From assembly GCA_027186245.1 (NCBI GenBank), contig CP114483.1, forward strand, positions 17,256,220 through 17,320,219: a DNA stretch of 64,000 nt. Direction: 5' to 3'. Shown here piece by piece: positions 25,202 to 38,645 of the stretch. Numbering within the stretch: position 1 is the first letter of the stretch; every line of letters begins with the position of its first letter. Below the pieces are notes generated by a model. The model ran no database searches, had not been told where the DNA came from, and worked only from the letters and a program-made list of their open reading frames with translations. The DNA comes from Coriaria nepalensis (taxonomy: Eukaryota; Streptophyta; Magnoliopsida; Cucurbitales; Coriariaceae). The position numbers were made by a program, and so were the translations under genes.

Positions 25202-28200
25202 TAATGATAGAAAAGACTGAGTGACATGCTTTTTAATAGTAAAATAATGCATTGTTGTCTTCAATAGATTAATTGCAAGTTATGTAATAAAATCATGTTT
25301 GAAGGGAAAAAATAGAATTCGTTCGACTTAATTTAGAATGATTTAACGACTAGAAGAGACTCATTGACTTGACTTTAACGCTAAACAAATGCATTGTTGA
25401 CTTCAATAGATCAACTGCAAGTTATGCACGAAAGTCATGTTCAAATGCCGAATTTCGTTCGAAGTGATTTAGAATGATTTTCTGACTAAAAGAGACGCAA
25501 AAATATGACTTTAAGGCTAAAAAAATGTATAGTTGCCTTCTATAGATCAATTGCAAGTTATGCATGAAAGTCGCGTTTGAAATGCAAAAAGAGATATGGT
25601 TCGAAGTGCCTTCAAATAATTTAATGATTGAAAAGACTGAGTGATATGCTTTTTAATGGTAAAATAATGCATTGTTGTCTTCAATAGATTAATTGGAAGT
25701 TATGTAATAAAATCATGTTTGAAGGGAAAAAATAGAATTCGTTCGACTTAATTTAGAATGATTTAACGACTAGAAGAGACTCATTGGCATGACTTTAAGG
25801 CTAAACAAATGCATTGTTGACTTCAATAGATCAACTGCAAGTTATGCACGAAAGTCATGTTCAAATGCCGAATTTCATTCGTAGTGATTTAGAATGATTT
25901 TCTGACTAAAAGAGACGCAAAAATATGACTTTAAGGCTAAAAAAATGCATAGTTGCCTTCAATAGATCAATTGCAAGTTATGCATGAAAGTCGCGTTTGA
26001 AATGCAAAAAGAGATATGGTCTGAAGTGCCTTCAAACAATTTAATGATTGAAAAGACTGAGTGACATGCTTTTTAATAGTAAAATAATGCATTGTTGTCT
26101 TCAATAGATTAATTGCAAGTTATGTAATAAAATCATGTTTGAAGGGAAAAAATAGAATTCGTTCGACTTAATTTAGAATGATTTAACGACTAGAAGAGAC
26201 TGATTGACTTGACTTTAACGCTAAACAAATGCATTGTTGACTTCAATAGATCAACTGCAAGTTATGCACGAAAGTCATGTTCAAATGCCGAATTTCGTTC
26301 GAAGTGATTTAGAATGATTTTCTGACTAAAAGAGACGCAAAAATATGACTTTAAGGCTAAAAAAATGTATAGTTGCCTTCAATAGATCAATTGCAAGTTA
26401 TGCATGAAAGTCGCGTTTGAAATGCAAAAAGAGATATGGTTCGAAGTGCCTTCAAATAATTTAATGATTGAAAAGACTTAGTGATATGCTTTTTAATGGT
26501 AAAATAATGCATTGTTGTCTTCAATAGATTAATTGGAAGTTATGTAATAAAATCATGTTTGAAGGGAAAAAATAGAATTCGTTCGACTTAATTTAGAATG
26601 ATTTAATGACTAGAAGAGACTCATTGGCATGACTTTAAGGCTAAACAAATGCATTGTTGACTTCAATAGATCAACTGCAAGTTATGCACGAAAGTCATGT
26701 TCAAATGCCGAATTTCGTTCAAAGTGATTTAGAATGATTTTCTGACTAAAAGAGACGTAAAAATATGACTTTAAGGCTAAAAAAATGCATAGTTGCCTTC
26801 AATAGATCAATTGCAAGTTATGCATGAAAGTCGCGTTTTAAATGCAAAAAGAGATATGGTCCGAAGTGCCTTCAAACAATTTAATGATTGAAAAGACTGA
26901 GTGACATGCTTTTTAATGGTAAAATAATGCATTGTTGTCTTCAATAGATTAATTGCAAGTTATGTAATAAAATCATGTTTGAAGGGAAAAAATAGAATTC
27001 GTTCGACTTAATTTAGAATGATTTAACGACTAGAAGAGACTCATTGGCATGACTTTATGGCTAAACAAATGCAATGTTGACTTCAATAGATCAACTGCAA
27101 GTTATGCACGAAAGTGATGTTCAAATGCCGAATTTCGTTCGAAGTGATTTAGAATGATTTTCTGACTAAAAGAGACGTAAAAATATGACTTTAAGGCTAA
27201 AAAAATGCATAGTTGCCTTCAATAGATCAATTGCAAGTTATGCATGAAAGTCGCGTTTTAAATGCAAAAAGAGATATGGTCGGAAGTGCCTTCAAACAAT
27301 TTAATGATTGAAAAGACTGAGTGATATGCTTTTTAATGGTAAAATAATGCATTGTTGTCTTCAATAGATTAATTGGAAGTTATGTAATAAAATCATGTTT
27401 GAAGGGAAAAAATAGAATTCGTTCGACTTAATTTAGAATGATTTAACGACTAGAAGAGACTCATTGGCATGACTTTAAGGCTAAACAAATGCATTGTTGA
27501 CTTCAATAGATCAACTGCAAGTTATGCACGAAAGTCATGTTCAAATGCCGAATTTCGTTCAAAGTGATTTAGAATGATTTTCTGACTAAAAGAGACGTAA
27601 AAATATGACTTTATGGCTAAAAAAATGCATAGTTGCCTTCAATAGATCAATTGCAAGTTATGCATGAAAGTCGCGTTTTAAATGCAAAAAGAGATATGGT
27701 CCGAAGTGCCTTCAAACAATTTAATGATTGAAAAGACTGAGTGACATGCTTTTTAATGGTAAAATAATGCATTGTTGTCTTCAATAGATTAATTGCAAGT
27801 TATGTAATAAAATCATGTTTCAAGGGAAAAAATAGAATTCGTTCGACTTAATTTAGAATGATTTAACGACTAGAAGCGACTGATTGACTTGACTTTAACG
27901 CTAAACAAATGCATTGTTGACTTCAATAGATCAACTGCAAGTTATGCACGAAAGTCATGTTCAAATGCCGAATTTCATTCGTAGTGATTTAGAATGATTT
28001 TCTGACTAAAAGAGACGCAAAAATATGACTTTAAGGCAAAAAAAATGCATAGTTGCCTTCAATAGATCAATTGCAAGTTATGCATGAAAGTCGCGTTTGA
28101 AATGCAAAAAGAGATATGGTCTGAAGTGCCTTCAAACAATTTAATGATTGAAAAGACTGAGTGACATGCTTTTTAATAGTAAAATAATGCATTGTTGTCT

Positions 28201-29821
28201 TCAATAGATTAATTGCAAGTTATGTAATAAAATCATGTTTGAAGGGAAAAAATAGAATTCGTTCGACTTAATTTAGAATGATTTAACGACTAGAAGAGAC
28301 TCATTGGCATGACTTTAAGGCTAAACAAATGCATTGTTGACCTCAATAGATCAACTGCAAGTTATGCACGAAAGTCATGTTCAAATGCCGAATTTCATTC
28401 GTAGTGATTTAGAATGATTTTCTGACTAAAAGAGACGCAAAAATATGACTTTAAGGCAAAAAAAATGCATAGTTGCCTTCAATAGATCAATTGCAAGTTA
28501 TGCATGAAAGTCGCGTTTGAAATGCAAAAAGAGATATGGTCTGAAGTGCCTTCAAACAATTTAATGATTGAAAATACTGAGTGACATGCTTTTTAATAGT
28601 AAAATAATGCATTGTTGTCTTCAATAGATTAATCGCAAGTTATGTAATAAAATCATGTTTGAAGGGAAAAAATAGAATTCGTTTGATTTAATTTACAATG
28701 ATTTAACGACTAGAAGAGACTGATTGACTTGACTTTAACGCTAAACAAATGCATTGTTGACTTCAATAGATCAACTGCAAGTTATGCACGAAAGTCATGT
28801 TCAAATGCCGAATTTCGTTCGAAGTGATTTAGAATGATTTTCTGACTAAAAGAGACGCAAAAATATGACTTTAAGGCTAAAGAAATGTATAGTTGCCTTC
28901 AATAGATCAATTGCAAGTTATGCATGAAAGTCGCGTTTGAAATGCAAAAAGAGATATGGTTCGAAGTGCCTTCAAATAATTTAATGATTGAAAAGACTGA
29001 GTGATATGCTTTTTAATGGTAAAATAATGCATTGTTGTCTTCAATAGATTAATTGGAAGTTATGTAATAAAATCATGTTTGAAGGGAAAAAATAGAATTC
29101 GTTCGACTTAATTTAGAATGATTTAACGACTAGAAGCGACTGATTGACTTGACTTTAACGCTAAACAAATGCATTGTTGACTTCAATAGATCAACTGCAA
29201 GTTATGCACGAAAGTCATGTTCAAATGCCGAATTTCATTCGTAGTGATTTAGAATGATTTTCTGACTAAAAGAGACGCAAAAATATGACTTTAAGGCTAA
29301 AAAAATGCATATTTGCCTTCAATAGATCAATTGCAAGTTATGCATGAATGTCGCGTTTGAAATGCAAAAAGAGATATGGTCTGAAGTGCCTTCAAACAAT
29401 TTAATGATTGAAAAGACTGAGTGACATGCTTTTTAATAGTAAAATAATGCATTGTTGTCTTCAATAGATTAATTGCAAGTTATGCAATAAAATCATGTTT
29501 GAAGGGAAAAAATAGAATTCGGTCGACTTAATTTAGAATGATTTAACGACTAGAGGAGACTCATTGGCATGACTTTATGGCTAAACAAATGCATTGTTGA
29601 CTTCAATAGATCAACTGCAAGTTATGCACGAAAGTCATGTTCAAATGCCGAATTTCGTTCAAAGTGATTTAGAATGATTTTCTAACTAAAAGAGACGTAA
29701 AAATATGACTTTAAGGCTAAAAAAATGCATAGTTGCCTTCAATAGATCAATTGCAAGTTATGCATGAAAGTCGCGTTTTAAATGCAAAAAGAGATATGGT
29801 CCGAAGTGCCTTCAAACAATT
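25202..29821 (+). repeat. Eleven-unit duplicated block, right copy
   Basis: This copy of 16801-21420 is displaced by 8401 bp (20 units plus the one-base insertion at 22.88 kb). Private changes include tctatagatc near 25540, atttaatgac near 26603, aaatactgag in the 28562 unit and atgcaataaa near 29481. Part of it has itself been duplicated to 29.9-31.6 kb. Confidence 0.85.
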
Positions 29822-29941
29822 TAATGATTGAAAAGACTGAGTGACATGCTTTTTAATGGTAAAATAATGCATTGTTGTCTTCAATAGATTAATTGCAAGT
29901 TATGTAATAAAATCATGTTTGAAGGGAAAAAATAGAATTCG

Positions 29942-31621
29942 TTCGACTTAATTTAGAATGATTTAACGACTAGAAGAGACTCATTGGCATGACTTTAAGG
30001 CTAAACAAATGCATTGTTGACTTCAATAGATCAACTGCAAGTTATGCACGAAAGTCATGTTCAAATGCCGAATTTCGTTCAAAGTGATTTAGAATGATTT
30101 TCTGACTAAAAGAGACGTAAAAATATGACTTTATGGCTAAAAAAATGCATAGTTGCCTTCAATAGATCAATTGCAAGTTATGCATGAAAGTCGCGTTTTA
30201 AATGCAAAAAGAGATATGGTCCGAAGTGCCTTCAAACAATTTAATGATTGAAAAGACTGAGTGACATGCTTTTTAATGGTAAAATAATGCATTGTTGTCT
30301 TCAATAGATTAATTGCAAGTTATGTAATAAAATCATGTTTCAAGGGAAAAAATAGAATTCGTTCGACTTAATTTAGAATGATTTAACGACTAGAAGCGAC
30401 TGATTGACTTGACTTTAACGCTAAACAAATGCATTGTTGACTTCAATAGATCAACTGCAAGTTATGCACGAAAGTCATGTTCAAATGCCGAATTTCATTC
30501 GTAGTGATTTAGAATGATTTTCTGACTAAAAGAGACGCAAAAATATGACTTTAAGGCAAAAAAAATGCATAGTTGCCTTCAATAGATCAATTGCAAGTTA
30601 TGCATGAAAGTCGCGTTTGAAATGCAAAAAGAGATATGGTCTGAAGTGCCTTCAAACAATTTAATGATTGAAAAGACTGAGTGACATGCTTTTTAATAGT
30701 AAAATAATGCATTGTTGTCTTCAATAGATTAATTGCAAGTTATGTAATAAAATCATGTTTGAAGGGAAAAAATAGAATTCGTTCGACTTAATTTAGAATG
30801 ATTTAACGACTAGAAGAGACTCATTGGCATGACTTTAAGGCTAAACAAATGCATTGTTGACCTCAATAGATCAACTGCAAGTTATGCACGAAAGTCATGT
30901 TCAAATGCCGAATTTCATTCGTAGTGATTTAGAATGATTTTCTGACTAAAAGAGACGCAAAAATATGACTTTAAGGCAAAAAAAATGCATAGTTGCCTTC
31001 AATAGATCAATTGCAAGTTATGCATGAAAGTCGCGTTTGAAATGCAAAAAGAGATATGGTCTGAAGTGCCTTCAAACAATTTAATGATTGAAAATACTGA
31101 GTGACATGCTTTTTAATAGTAAAATAATGCATTGTTGTCTTCAATAGATTAATCGCAAGTTATGTAATAAAATCATGTTTGAAGGGAAAAAATAGAATTC
31201 GTTTGATTTAATTTACAATGATTTAACGACTAGAAGAGACTGATTGACTTGACTTTAACGCTAAACAAATGCATTGTTGACTTCAATAGATCAACTGCAA
31301 GTTATGCACGAAAGTCATGTTCAAATGCCGAATTTCGTTCGAAGTGATTTAGAATGATTTTCTGACTAAAAGAGACGCAAAAATATGACTTTAAGGCTAA
31401 AGAAATGTATAGTTGCCTTCAATAGATCAATTGCAAGTTATGCATGAAAGTCGCGTTTGAAATGCAAAAAGAGATATGGTTCGAAGTGCCTTCAAATAAT
31501 TTAATGATTGAAAAGACTGAGTGATATGCTTTTTAATGGTAAAATAATGCATTGTTGTCTTCAATAGATTAATTGGAAGTTATGTAATAAAATCATGTTT
31601 GAAGGGAAAAAATAGAATTCG
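29942..31621 (+). repeat. Secondary copy of about 27422-29101
   Basis: From monomer B of the 29822 unit to monomer A of the 31502 unit the sequence follows 27422-29101 at an offset of 2520 bp: tatggc in C, then tttcaag-gcgact-aaggcaaaa (27722/30242), gacctc-aaggcaaaa (28142/30662), aaatactgag-atcgc-tttgattta (28562/31082). The shared aaatactgag is absent from the older relative at 20161. This tandem copying therefore came after the 16.8/25.2 kb duplication. Confidence 0.78.
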
Positions 31622-33181
31622 TTCGACTTAATTTAGAATGATTTAACGACTAGAAGAGACTCATTGACTTGACTTTAACGCTAAACAAATGCATTGTTGA
31701 CTTCAATAGATCAACTGCAAGTTATGCACGAAAGTCATGTTCAAATGCCGAATTTCGTTCGAAGTGATTTAGAATGATTTTCTGACTAAAAGAGACGCAA
31801 AAATATGACTTTAAGGCTAAAAAAATGTATAGTTGCCTTCAATAGATCAATTGCAAGTTATGCATGAAAGTCGCGTTTGAAATGCAAAAAGAGATATGGT
31901 CTGAAGTGCCTTCAAACAATTTAATGATTGAAAAGACTGAGTGACATGCTTTTTAATAGTAAAATAATGCATTGTTGTCTTCAATAGATTAATTGCAAGT
32001 TATGTAATAAAATCATGTTTGAAGGGAAAAAATAGAATTCGTTCGACTTAATTTAGAATGATTTAACGACTAGAAGAGACTCATTGACTTGACTTTAACG
32101 CTAAACAAATGCATTGTTGACTTCAATAGATCAACTGCAAGTTATGCACGAAAGTCATGTTCAAATGCCGAATTTCATTCGTAGTGATTTAGAATGATTT
32201 TCTGACTAAAAGAGACGCAAAAATATGACTTTAAGGCTAAAAAAATGCATATTTGCCTTCAATAGATCAATTGCAAGTTATGCATGAATGTCGCGTTTGA
32301 AATGCAAAAAGAGATATGGTCTGAAGTGCCTTCAAACAATTTAATGATTGAAAAGACTGAGTGACATGCTTTTTAATAGTAAAATAATGCATTGTTGTCT
32401 TCAATAGATTAATTGCAAGTTATGTAATAAAATCATGTTTGAAGGGAAAAAATAGAATTCGTTCGACTTAATTTAGAATGATTTAACGACTAGAAGAGAC
32501 TCATTGGCATGACTTTAAGGCTAAACAAATGCATTGTTGACCTCAATAGATCAACTGCAAGTTATGCACGAAAGTCATGTTCAAATGCCGAATTTCATTC
32601 GTAGTGATTTAGAATGATTTTCTGACTAAAAGAGACGCAAAAATATGACTTTAAGGCAAAAAAAATGCATAGTTGCCTTCAATAGATCAATTGCAAGTTA
32701 TGCATGAAAGTCGCGTTTGAAATGCAAAAAGAGATATGGTCTGAAGTGCCTTCAAACAATTTAATGATTGAAAAGACTGAGTGACATGCTTTTTAATAGT
32801 AAAATAATGCATTGTTGTCTTCAATAGATTAATTGCAAGTTATGTAATAAAATCATGTTTGAAGGGAAAAAATAGAATTCGTTTGATTTAATTTACAATG
32901 ATTTAACGACTAGAAGAGACTGATTGACTTGACTTTAACGCTAAACAAATGCATTGTTGACTTCAATAGATCAACTGCAAGTTATGCACGAAAGTCATGT
33001 TCAAATGCCGAATTTCGTTCGAAGTGATTTAGAATGATTTTCTGACTAAAAGAGACGCAAAAATATGACTTTAAGGCTAAAGAAATGTATAGTTGCCTTC
33101 AATAGATCAATTGCAAGTTATGCATGAAAGTCGCGTTTGAAATGCAAAAAGAGATATGGTTCGAAGTGCCTTCAAATAATT
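31622..33181 (+). repeat. Copy of the 21541-23101 block
   Basis: See 21541-23101. Here the 32762 unit is a clean 420 bp. It combines attgc with tttgattta, unlike the atcgc form at 20161, 28562 and 31082, so two sub-lineages of the tttgattta unit coexist. The following units 33182 and 33602 (tttgcc-gaatgtcg, then GTCGAC-ctaacta) again follow the order seen at 20581/21001 and 28982/29402. Confidence 0.76.
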
Positions 33182-34441
33182 TAATGATTGAAAAGACTGA
33201 GTGATATGCTTTTTAATGGTAAAATAATGCATTGTTGTCTTCAATAGATTAATTGGAAGTTATGTAATAAAATCATGTTTGAAGGGAAAAAATAGAATTC
33301 GTTCGACTTAATTTAGAATGATTTAACGACTAGAAGCGACTGATTGACTTGACTTTAACGCTAAACAAATGCATTGTTGACTTCAATAGATCAACTGCAA
33401 GTTATGCACGAAAGTCATGTTCAAATGCCGAATTTCATTCGTAGTGATTTAGAATGATTTTCTGACTAAAAGAGACGCAAAAATATGACTTTAAGGCTAA
33501 AAAAATGCATATTTGCCTTCAATAGATCAATTGCAAGTTATGCATGAATGTCGCGTTTGAAATGCAAAAAGAGATATGGTCTGAAGTGCCTTCAAACAAT
33601 TTAATGATTGAAAAGACTGAGTGACATGCTTTTTAATAGTAAAATAATGCATTGTTGTCTTCAATAGATTAATTGCAAGTTATGTAATAAAATCATGTTT
33701 GAAGGGAAAAAATAGAATTCGGTCGACTTAATTTAGAATGATTTAACGACTAGAGGAGACTCATTGGCATGACTTTATGGCTAAACAAATGCATTGTTGA
33801 CTTCAATAGATCAACTGCAAGTTATGCACGAAAGTCATGTTCAAATGCCGAATTTCGTTCAAAGTGATTTAGAATGATTTTCTAACTAAAAGAGACGTAA
33901 AAATATGACTTTAAGGCTAAAAAAATGCATAGTTGCCTTCAATAGATCAATTGCAAGTTATGCATGAAAGTCGCGTTTTAAATGCAAAAAGAGATATGGT
34001 CGGAAGTGCCTTCAAACAATTTAATGATTGAAAAGACTGAGTGATATGCTTTTTAATGGTAAAATAATGCATTGTTGTCTTCAATAGATTAATTGGAAGT
34101 TATGTAATAAAATCATGTTTGAAGGGAAAAAATAGAATTCGTTCGACTTAATTTAGAATGATTTAACGACTAGAAGAGACTCATTGGCATGACTTTAAGG
34201 CTAAACAAATGCATTGTTGACTTCAATAGATCAACTGCAAGTTATGCACGAAAGTCATGTTCAAATGCCGAATTTCGTTCAAAGTGATTTAGAATGATTT
34301 TCTAACTAAAAGAGACGTAAAAATATGACTTTAAGGCTAAAAAAATGCATAGTTGCCTTCAATAGATCAATTGCAAGTTATGCATGAAAGTCGCGTTTTA
34401 AATGCAAAAAGAGATATGGTCCGAAGTGCCTTCAAACAATT
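33182..34441 (+). repeat. Three-unit block, tttgcc / GTCGAC / ctaacta types
   Basis: 33182 matches 20581 and 28982 (gcgact-gattg, tttgcc, gaatgtcg). 33602 matches 21001 and 29402 (GTCGAC, agagg, tatggc, ctaacta) but ends tcgg instead of tccg. 34022 repeats the ctaacta C haplotype behind a tgatatg-attgg A, which suggests a local exchange inside the ctaacta lineage. Confidence 0.72.
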
Positions 34442-36121
34442 TAATGATTGAAAAGACTGAGTGACATGCTTTTTAATGGTAAAATAATGCATTGTTGTCT
34501 TCAATAGATTAATTGCAAGTTATGTAATAAAATCATGTTTGAAGGGAAAAAATAGAATTCGTTCGACTTAATTTAGAATGATTTAACGACTAGAAGCGAC
34601 TGATTGACTTGACTTTAACGCTAAACAAATGCATTGTTGACTTCAATAGATCAAATGCAAGTTATGCACGAAAGTCATGTTCAAATGCCGAATTTCATTC
34701 GTAGTGATTTAGAATGATTTTCTGACTAAAAGAGACGCAAAAATATGACTTTAAGGCTAAAAAAATGCATAGTTGCCTTCAATAGATCAATTGCAAGTTA
34801 TGCATGAAAGTCGCGTTTGAAATGCAAAAAGGGATATGGTCTGAAGTGCCTTCAAACAATTTAATGATTGAAAAGACTGAGTGACATGCTTTTTAATAGT
34901 AAAATAATGCATTGTTGTCTTCAATAGATTAATTGCAAGTTATGTAATAAAATCATGTTTGAAGGGAAAAAATAGAATTCGTTCGACTTAATTTAGAATG
35001 ATTTAACGACTAGAAGAGACTCATTGGCATGACTTTAAGGCTAAACAAATGCATTGTTGACGTCAATAGATCAACTGCAAGTTATGCACGAAAGTCATGT
35101 TCAAATGCCGAATTTCATTCGTAGTGATTTAGAATGATTTTCTGACTAAAAGAGACGCAAAAATATGACTTTAAGGCTAAAAAAATGCATAGTTGCCTTC
35201 AATAGATCAATTGCAAGTTATGCATGAAAGTCGCGTTTGAAATGCAAAAAGAGATGTGGTCTGAAGTGCCTTCAAACAATTTAATGATAGAAAAGACTGA
35301 GTGACATGCTTTTTAATAGTAAAATAATGCATTGTTGTCTTCAATAGATTAATTGCAAGTTATGTAATAAAATCATGTTTGAAGGGAAAAAATAGAATTC
35401 GTTCGACTTAATTTAGAATGATTTAACGACTAGAAGAGACTCATTGACTTGACTTTAACGCTAAACAAATGCATTGTTGACTTCAATAGATCAACTGCAA
35501 GTTATGCACGAAAGTCATGTTCAAATGCCGAATTTCGTTCGAAGTGATTTAGAATGATTTTCTGACTAAAAGAGACGCAAAAATATGACTTTAAGGCTAA
35601 AAAAATGTATAGTTGCCTTCAATAGATCAATTGCAAGTTATGCATGAAAGTCGCGTTTGAAATGCAAAAAGAGATATGGTTCGAAGTGCCTTCAAATAAT
35701 TTAATGATTGAAAAGACTGAGTGATATGCTTTTTAATGGTAAAATAATGCATTGTTGTCTTCAATAGATTAATTGGAAGTTATGTAATAAAATCATGTTT
35801 GAAGGGAAAAAATAGAATTCGTTCGACTTAATTTAGAATGATTTAACGACTAGAAGAGACTCATTGGCATGACTTTAAGGCTAAACAAATGCATTGTTGA
35901 CTTCAATAGATCAACTGCAAGTTATGCACGAAAGTCATGTTCAAACGCCGAATTTCATTCGTAGTGATTTAGAATGATTTTCTGACTAAAAGAGACGCAA
36001 AAATATGACTTTAAGGCTAAAAAAATGCATAGTTGCCTTCAATAGATCAATTGCAAGTTATGCATGAAAGTCACGTTTGAAATGCAAAAAGAGATATGGT
36101 CTGAAGTGCCTTCAAACAATT
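34442..36121 (+). repeat. Copy of the 15961-17640 block
   Basis: Four units displaced by 18481 bp from 15961-17640, with gacgtcaatag, agatgtgg, atgatag and cattgacttg in the same order. Its last unit (35702) has aacgcc and tcacg. Both were then carried into the seven-unit duplication (38646 unit), so this block was in place before that event. Confidence 0.82.
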
Positions 36122-38645
36122 TAATGATTGAAAAGACTGAGTGACATGCTTTTTAATAGTAAAATAATGCATTGTTGTCTTCAATAGATTAATTGCAAGT
36201 TATGTAATAAAATCATGTTTGAAGGGAAAAAATAGAATTCGGTCGACTTAATTTAGAATGATTTAACGACTAGAGGAGACTCATTGGCATGACTTTATGG
36301 CTAAACAAATGCATTGTTGACTTCAATAGATCAACTGCAAGTTATGCACGAAAGTCATGTTCAAATGCCGAATTTCGTTCAAAGTGATTTAGAATGATTT
36401 TCTGACTAAAATAGACGTAAAAATATGACTTTAAGGCTAAAAAAATGCATAGTTGCCTTCAATAGATCAATTGCAAGTTATGCATGAAAGTCGCGTTTTA
36501 AATGCAAAAAGAGATATGGTCGGAAGTGCCTTCAAACAATTTAATGATTGAAAAGACTGAGTGATATGCTTTTTAATGGTAAAATAATGCATTGTTGTCT
36601 TCAATAGATTAATTGGAAGTTATGTAATAAAATCATGTTTGAAGGGAAAAAATAGAATTCGTTCGACTTAATTTAGAATGATTTAACGACTAGAAGCGAC
36701 TGATTGACTTGACTTTAACGCTAAACAAATGCATTGTTGACTTCAATAGATCAACTGCAAGTTATGCACGAAAGTCATGTTCAAATGCCGAATTTCATTC
36801 GTAGTGATTTAGAATGATTTTCTGACTAAAAGAGACGCAAAAATATGACTTTAAGGCTAAAAAAATGCATAGTTGCCTTCAATAGATCAATTGCAAGTTA
36901 TGCATGAAAGTCGCGTTTGAAATGCAAAAAGAGATATGGTCTGAAGTGCCTTCAAACAATTTAATGATTGAAAAGACTGAGTGACATGCTTTTTAATAGT
37001 AAAATAATGCATTGTTGTCTTCAATAGATTAATTGCAAGTTATGTAATAAAATCATGTTTGAAGGGAAAAAATAGAATTCGTTCGACTTAATTTAGAATG
37101 ATTTAACGACTAGAAGAGACTCATTGGCATGACTTTAAGGCTAAACAAATGCATTGTTGACCTCAATAGATCAACTGCAAGTTATGCACGAAAGTCATGT
37201 TCAAATGCCGAGTTTCATTCGTAGTGATTTAGAATGATTTTCTGACTAAAAGAGACGCAAAAATATGACTTTAAGGCTAAAAAAATGCATAGTTGCCTTC
37301 AATAGATCAATTGCAAGTTATGCATGAAAGTCGCGTTTGAAATGCAAAAAGAGATATGGTCTGAAGTGCCTTCAAACAATTTAATGATTGAAAAGACTGA
37401 GTGACATGCTTTTTAATAGTAAAATAATGCATTGTTGTCTTCAATAGATTAATTGCAAGTTATGTAATAAAATCATGTTTGAAGGGAAAAAATAGAATTC
37501 GTTCGACTTAATTTAGAATGATTTAATGACTAGAAGAGACTCATTGGCATGACTTTATGGCTAAACAAATGCAATGTTGACTTCAATAGATCAACTGCAA
37601 GTTATGCACGAAAGTGATGTTCAAATGCCGAATTTCGTTCGAAGTGATTTAGAATGATTTTCTGACTAAAAGAGACGTAAAAATATTACTTTAAGGCTAA
37701 AAAAATGCATAGTTGCCTTCATTAGATCAATTGCAAGTTATGCATGAAAGTCGCGTTTTAAATGCAAAAAGAGATATGGTCGGAAGTGCCTTCAAACAAT
37801 TTAATGATTGAAAAGACTGAGTGATATGCTTTTTAATGGTAAAATAATGCATTGTTGTCTTCAATAGATTAATTGCAAGTTATGTAATAAAATCATGTTT
37901 GAAGGGAAAAAATAGAATTCGTTCGACTTAATTTAGAATGATTTAACGACTAGAAGAGACTCATTGGCATGACTTTAAGGCTAAACAAATGCATTGTTGA
38001 CCTCAATAGATCAACTGCAAGTTATGCACGAAAGTCATGTTCAAATGCCGAGTTTCATTCGTAGTGATTTAGAATGATTTTCTGACTAAAAGAGACGCAA
38101 AAATATGACTTTAAGGCTAAAAAAATGCATAGTTGCCTTCAATAGATCAATTGCAAGTTATGCATGAAAGTCGCGTTTGAAATGCAAAAAGAGATATGGT
38201 CCGAAGTGCCTTCAAACAATTTAGTGATTGAAAAGACTGAGTGACATGCTTTTTAATGGTAAAATAATGCATTGTTGTTTGTCTTCAATAGATTAATTGC
38301 AAGTTATGTAATAAAATCATGTTTGAAGGGAAAAAATAGAATTCGTTCGACTTAATTTAGAATGATTTAACGACTAGAAGAGACTCATTGGCATGACTTT
38401 ATGGCTAAACAAATGCAATGTTGACTTCAATAGATCAACTGCAAGTTATGCACGAAAGTGATGTTCAAATGCCGAATTTCGTTCGAAGTGATTTAGAATG
38501 ATTTTCTGACTAAAAGAGACGTAAAAATATTACTTTAAGGCTAAAAAAATGCATAGTTGCCTTCAATAGATCAATTGCAAGTTATGCATGAAAGTCGCGT
38601 TTTAAATGCAAAAAGAGATATGGTCGGAAGTGCCTTCAAACAATT
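35702..38645 (+). repeat. Seven-unit tandem duplication, left copy (2944 bp)
   Basis: Units: 35702 (aacgcc, tcacg), 36122 (GTCGAC, tagacgt, tcgg), 36542 (gcgact-gattg), 36962 (gacctc, gagtttc), 37382 (aatgac, tatggc, caatg, gtgatg, attact, cattagatc), 37802 (attgc, gagtttc, tccg) and 38222 (ttagtgattg). The same seven follow immediately at 38646. The extra 4 bp come from a small expansion in the 38222 unit (ttgttgtttgtctt). Confidence 0.87.
38222..38645 (+). repeat. 424-bp unit with 4-bp expansion
   Basis: Monomer A reads attgttgtttgtcttc instead of attgttgtcttc at about 38270-38285, a 4-bp tandem gain in a TTG/TTTG-like run. Its partner at 41168 lacks it. The unit also starts ttagtgatt instead of ttaatgatt, a mark it shares with 41168. 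Confidence 0.85.
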
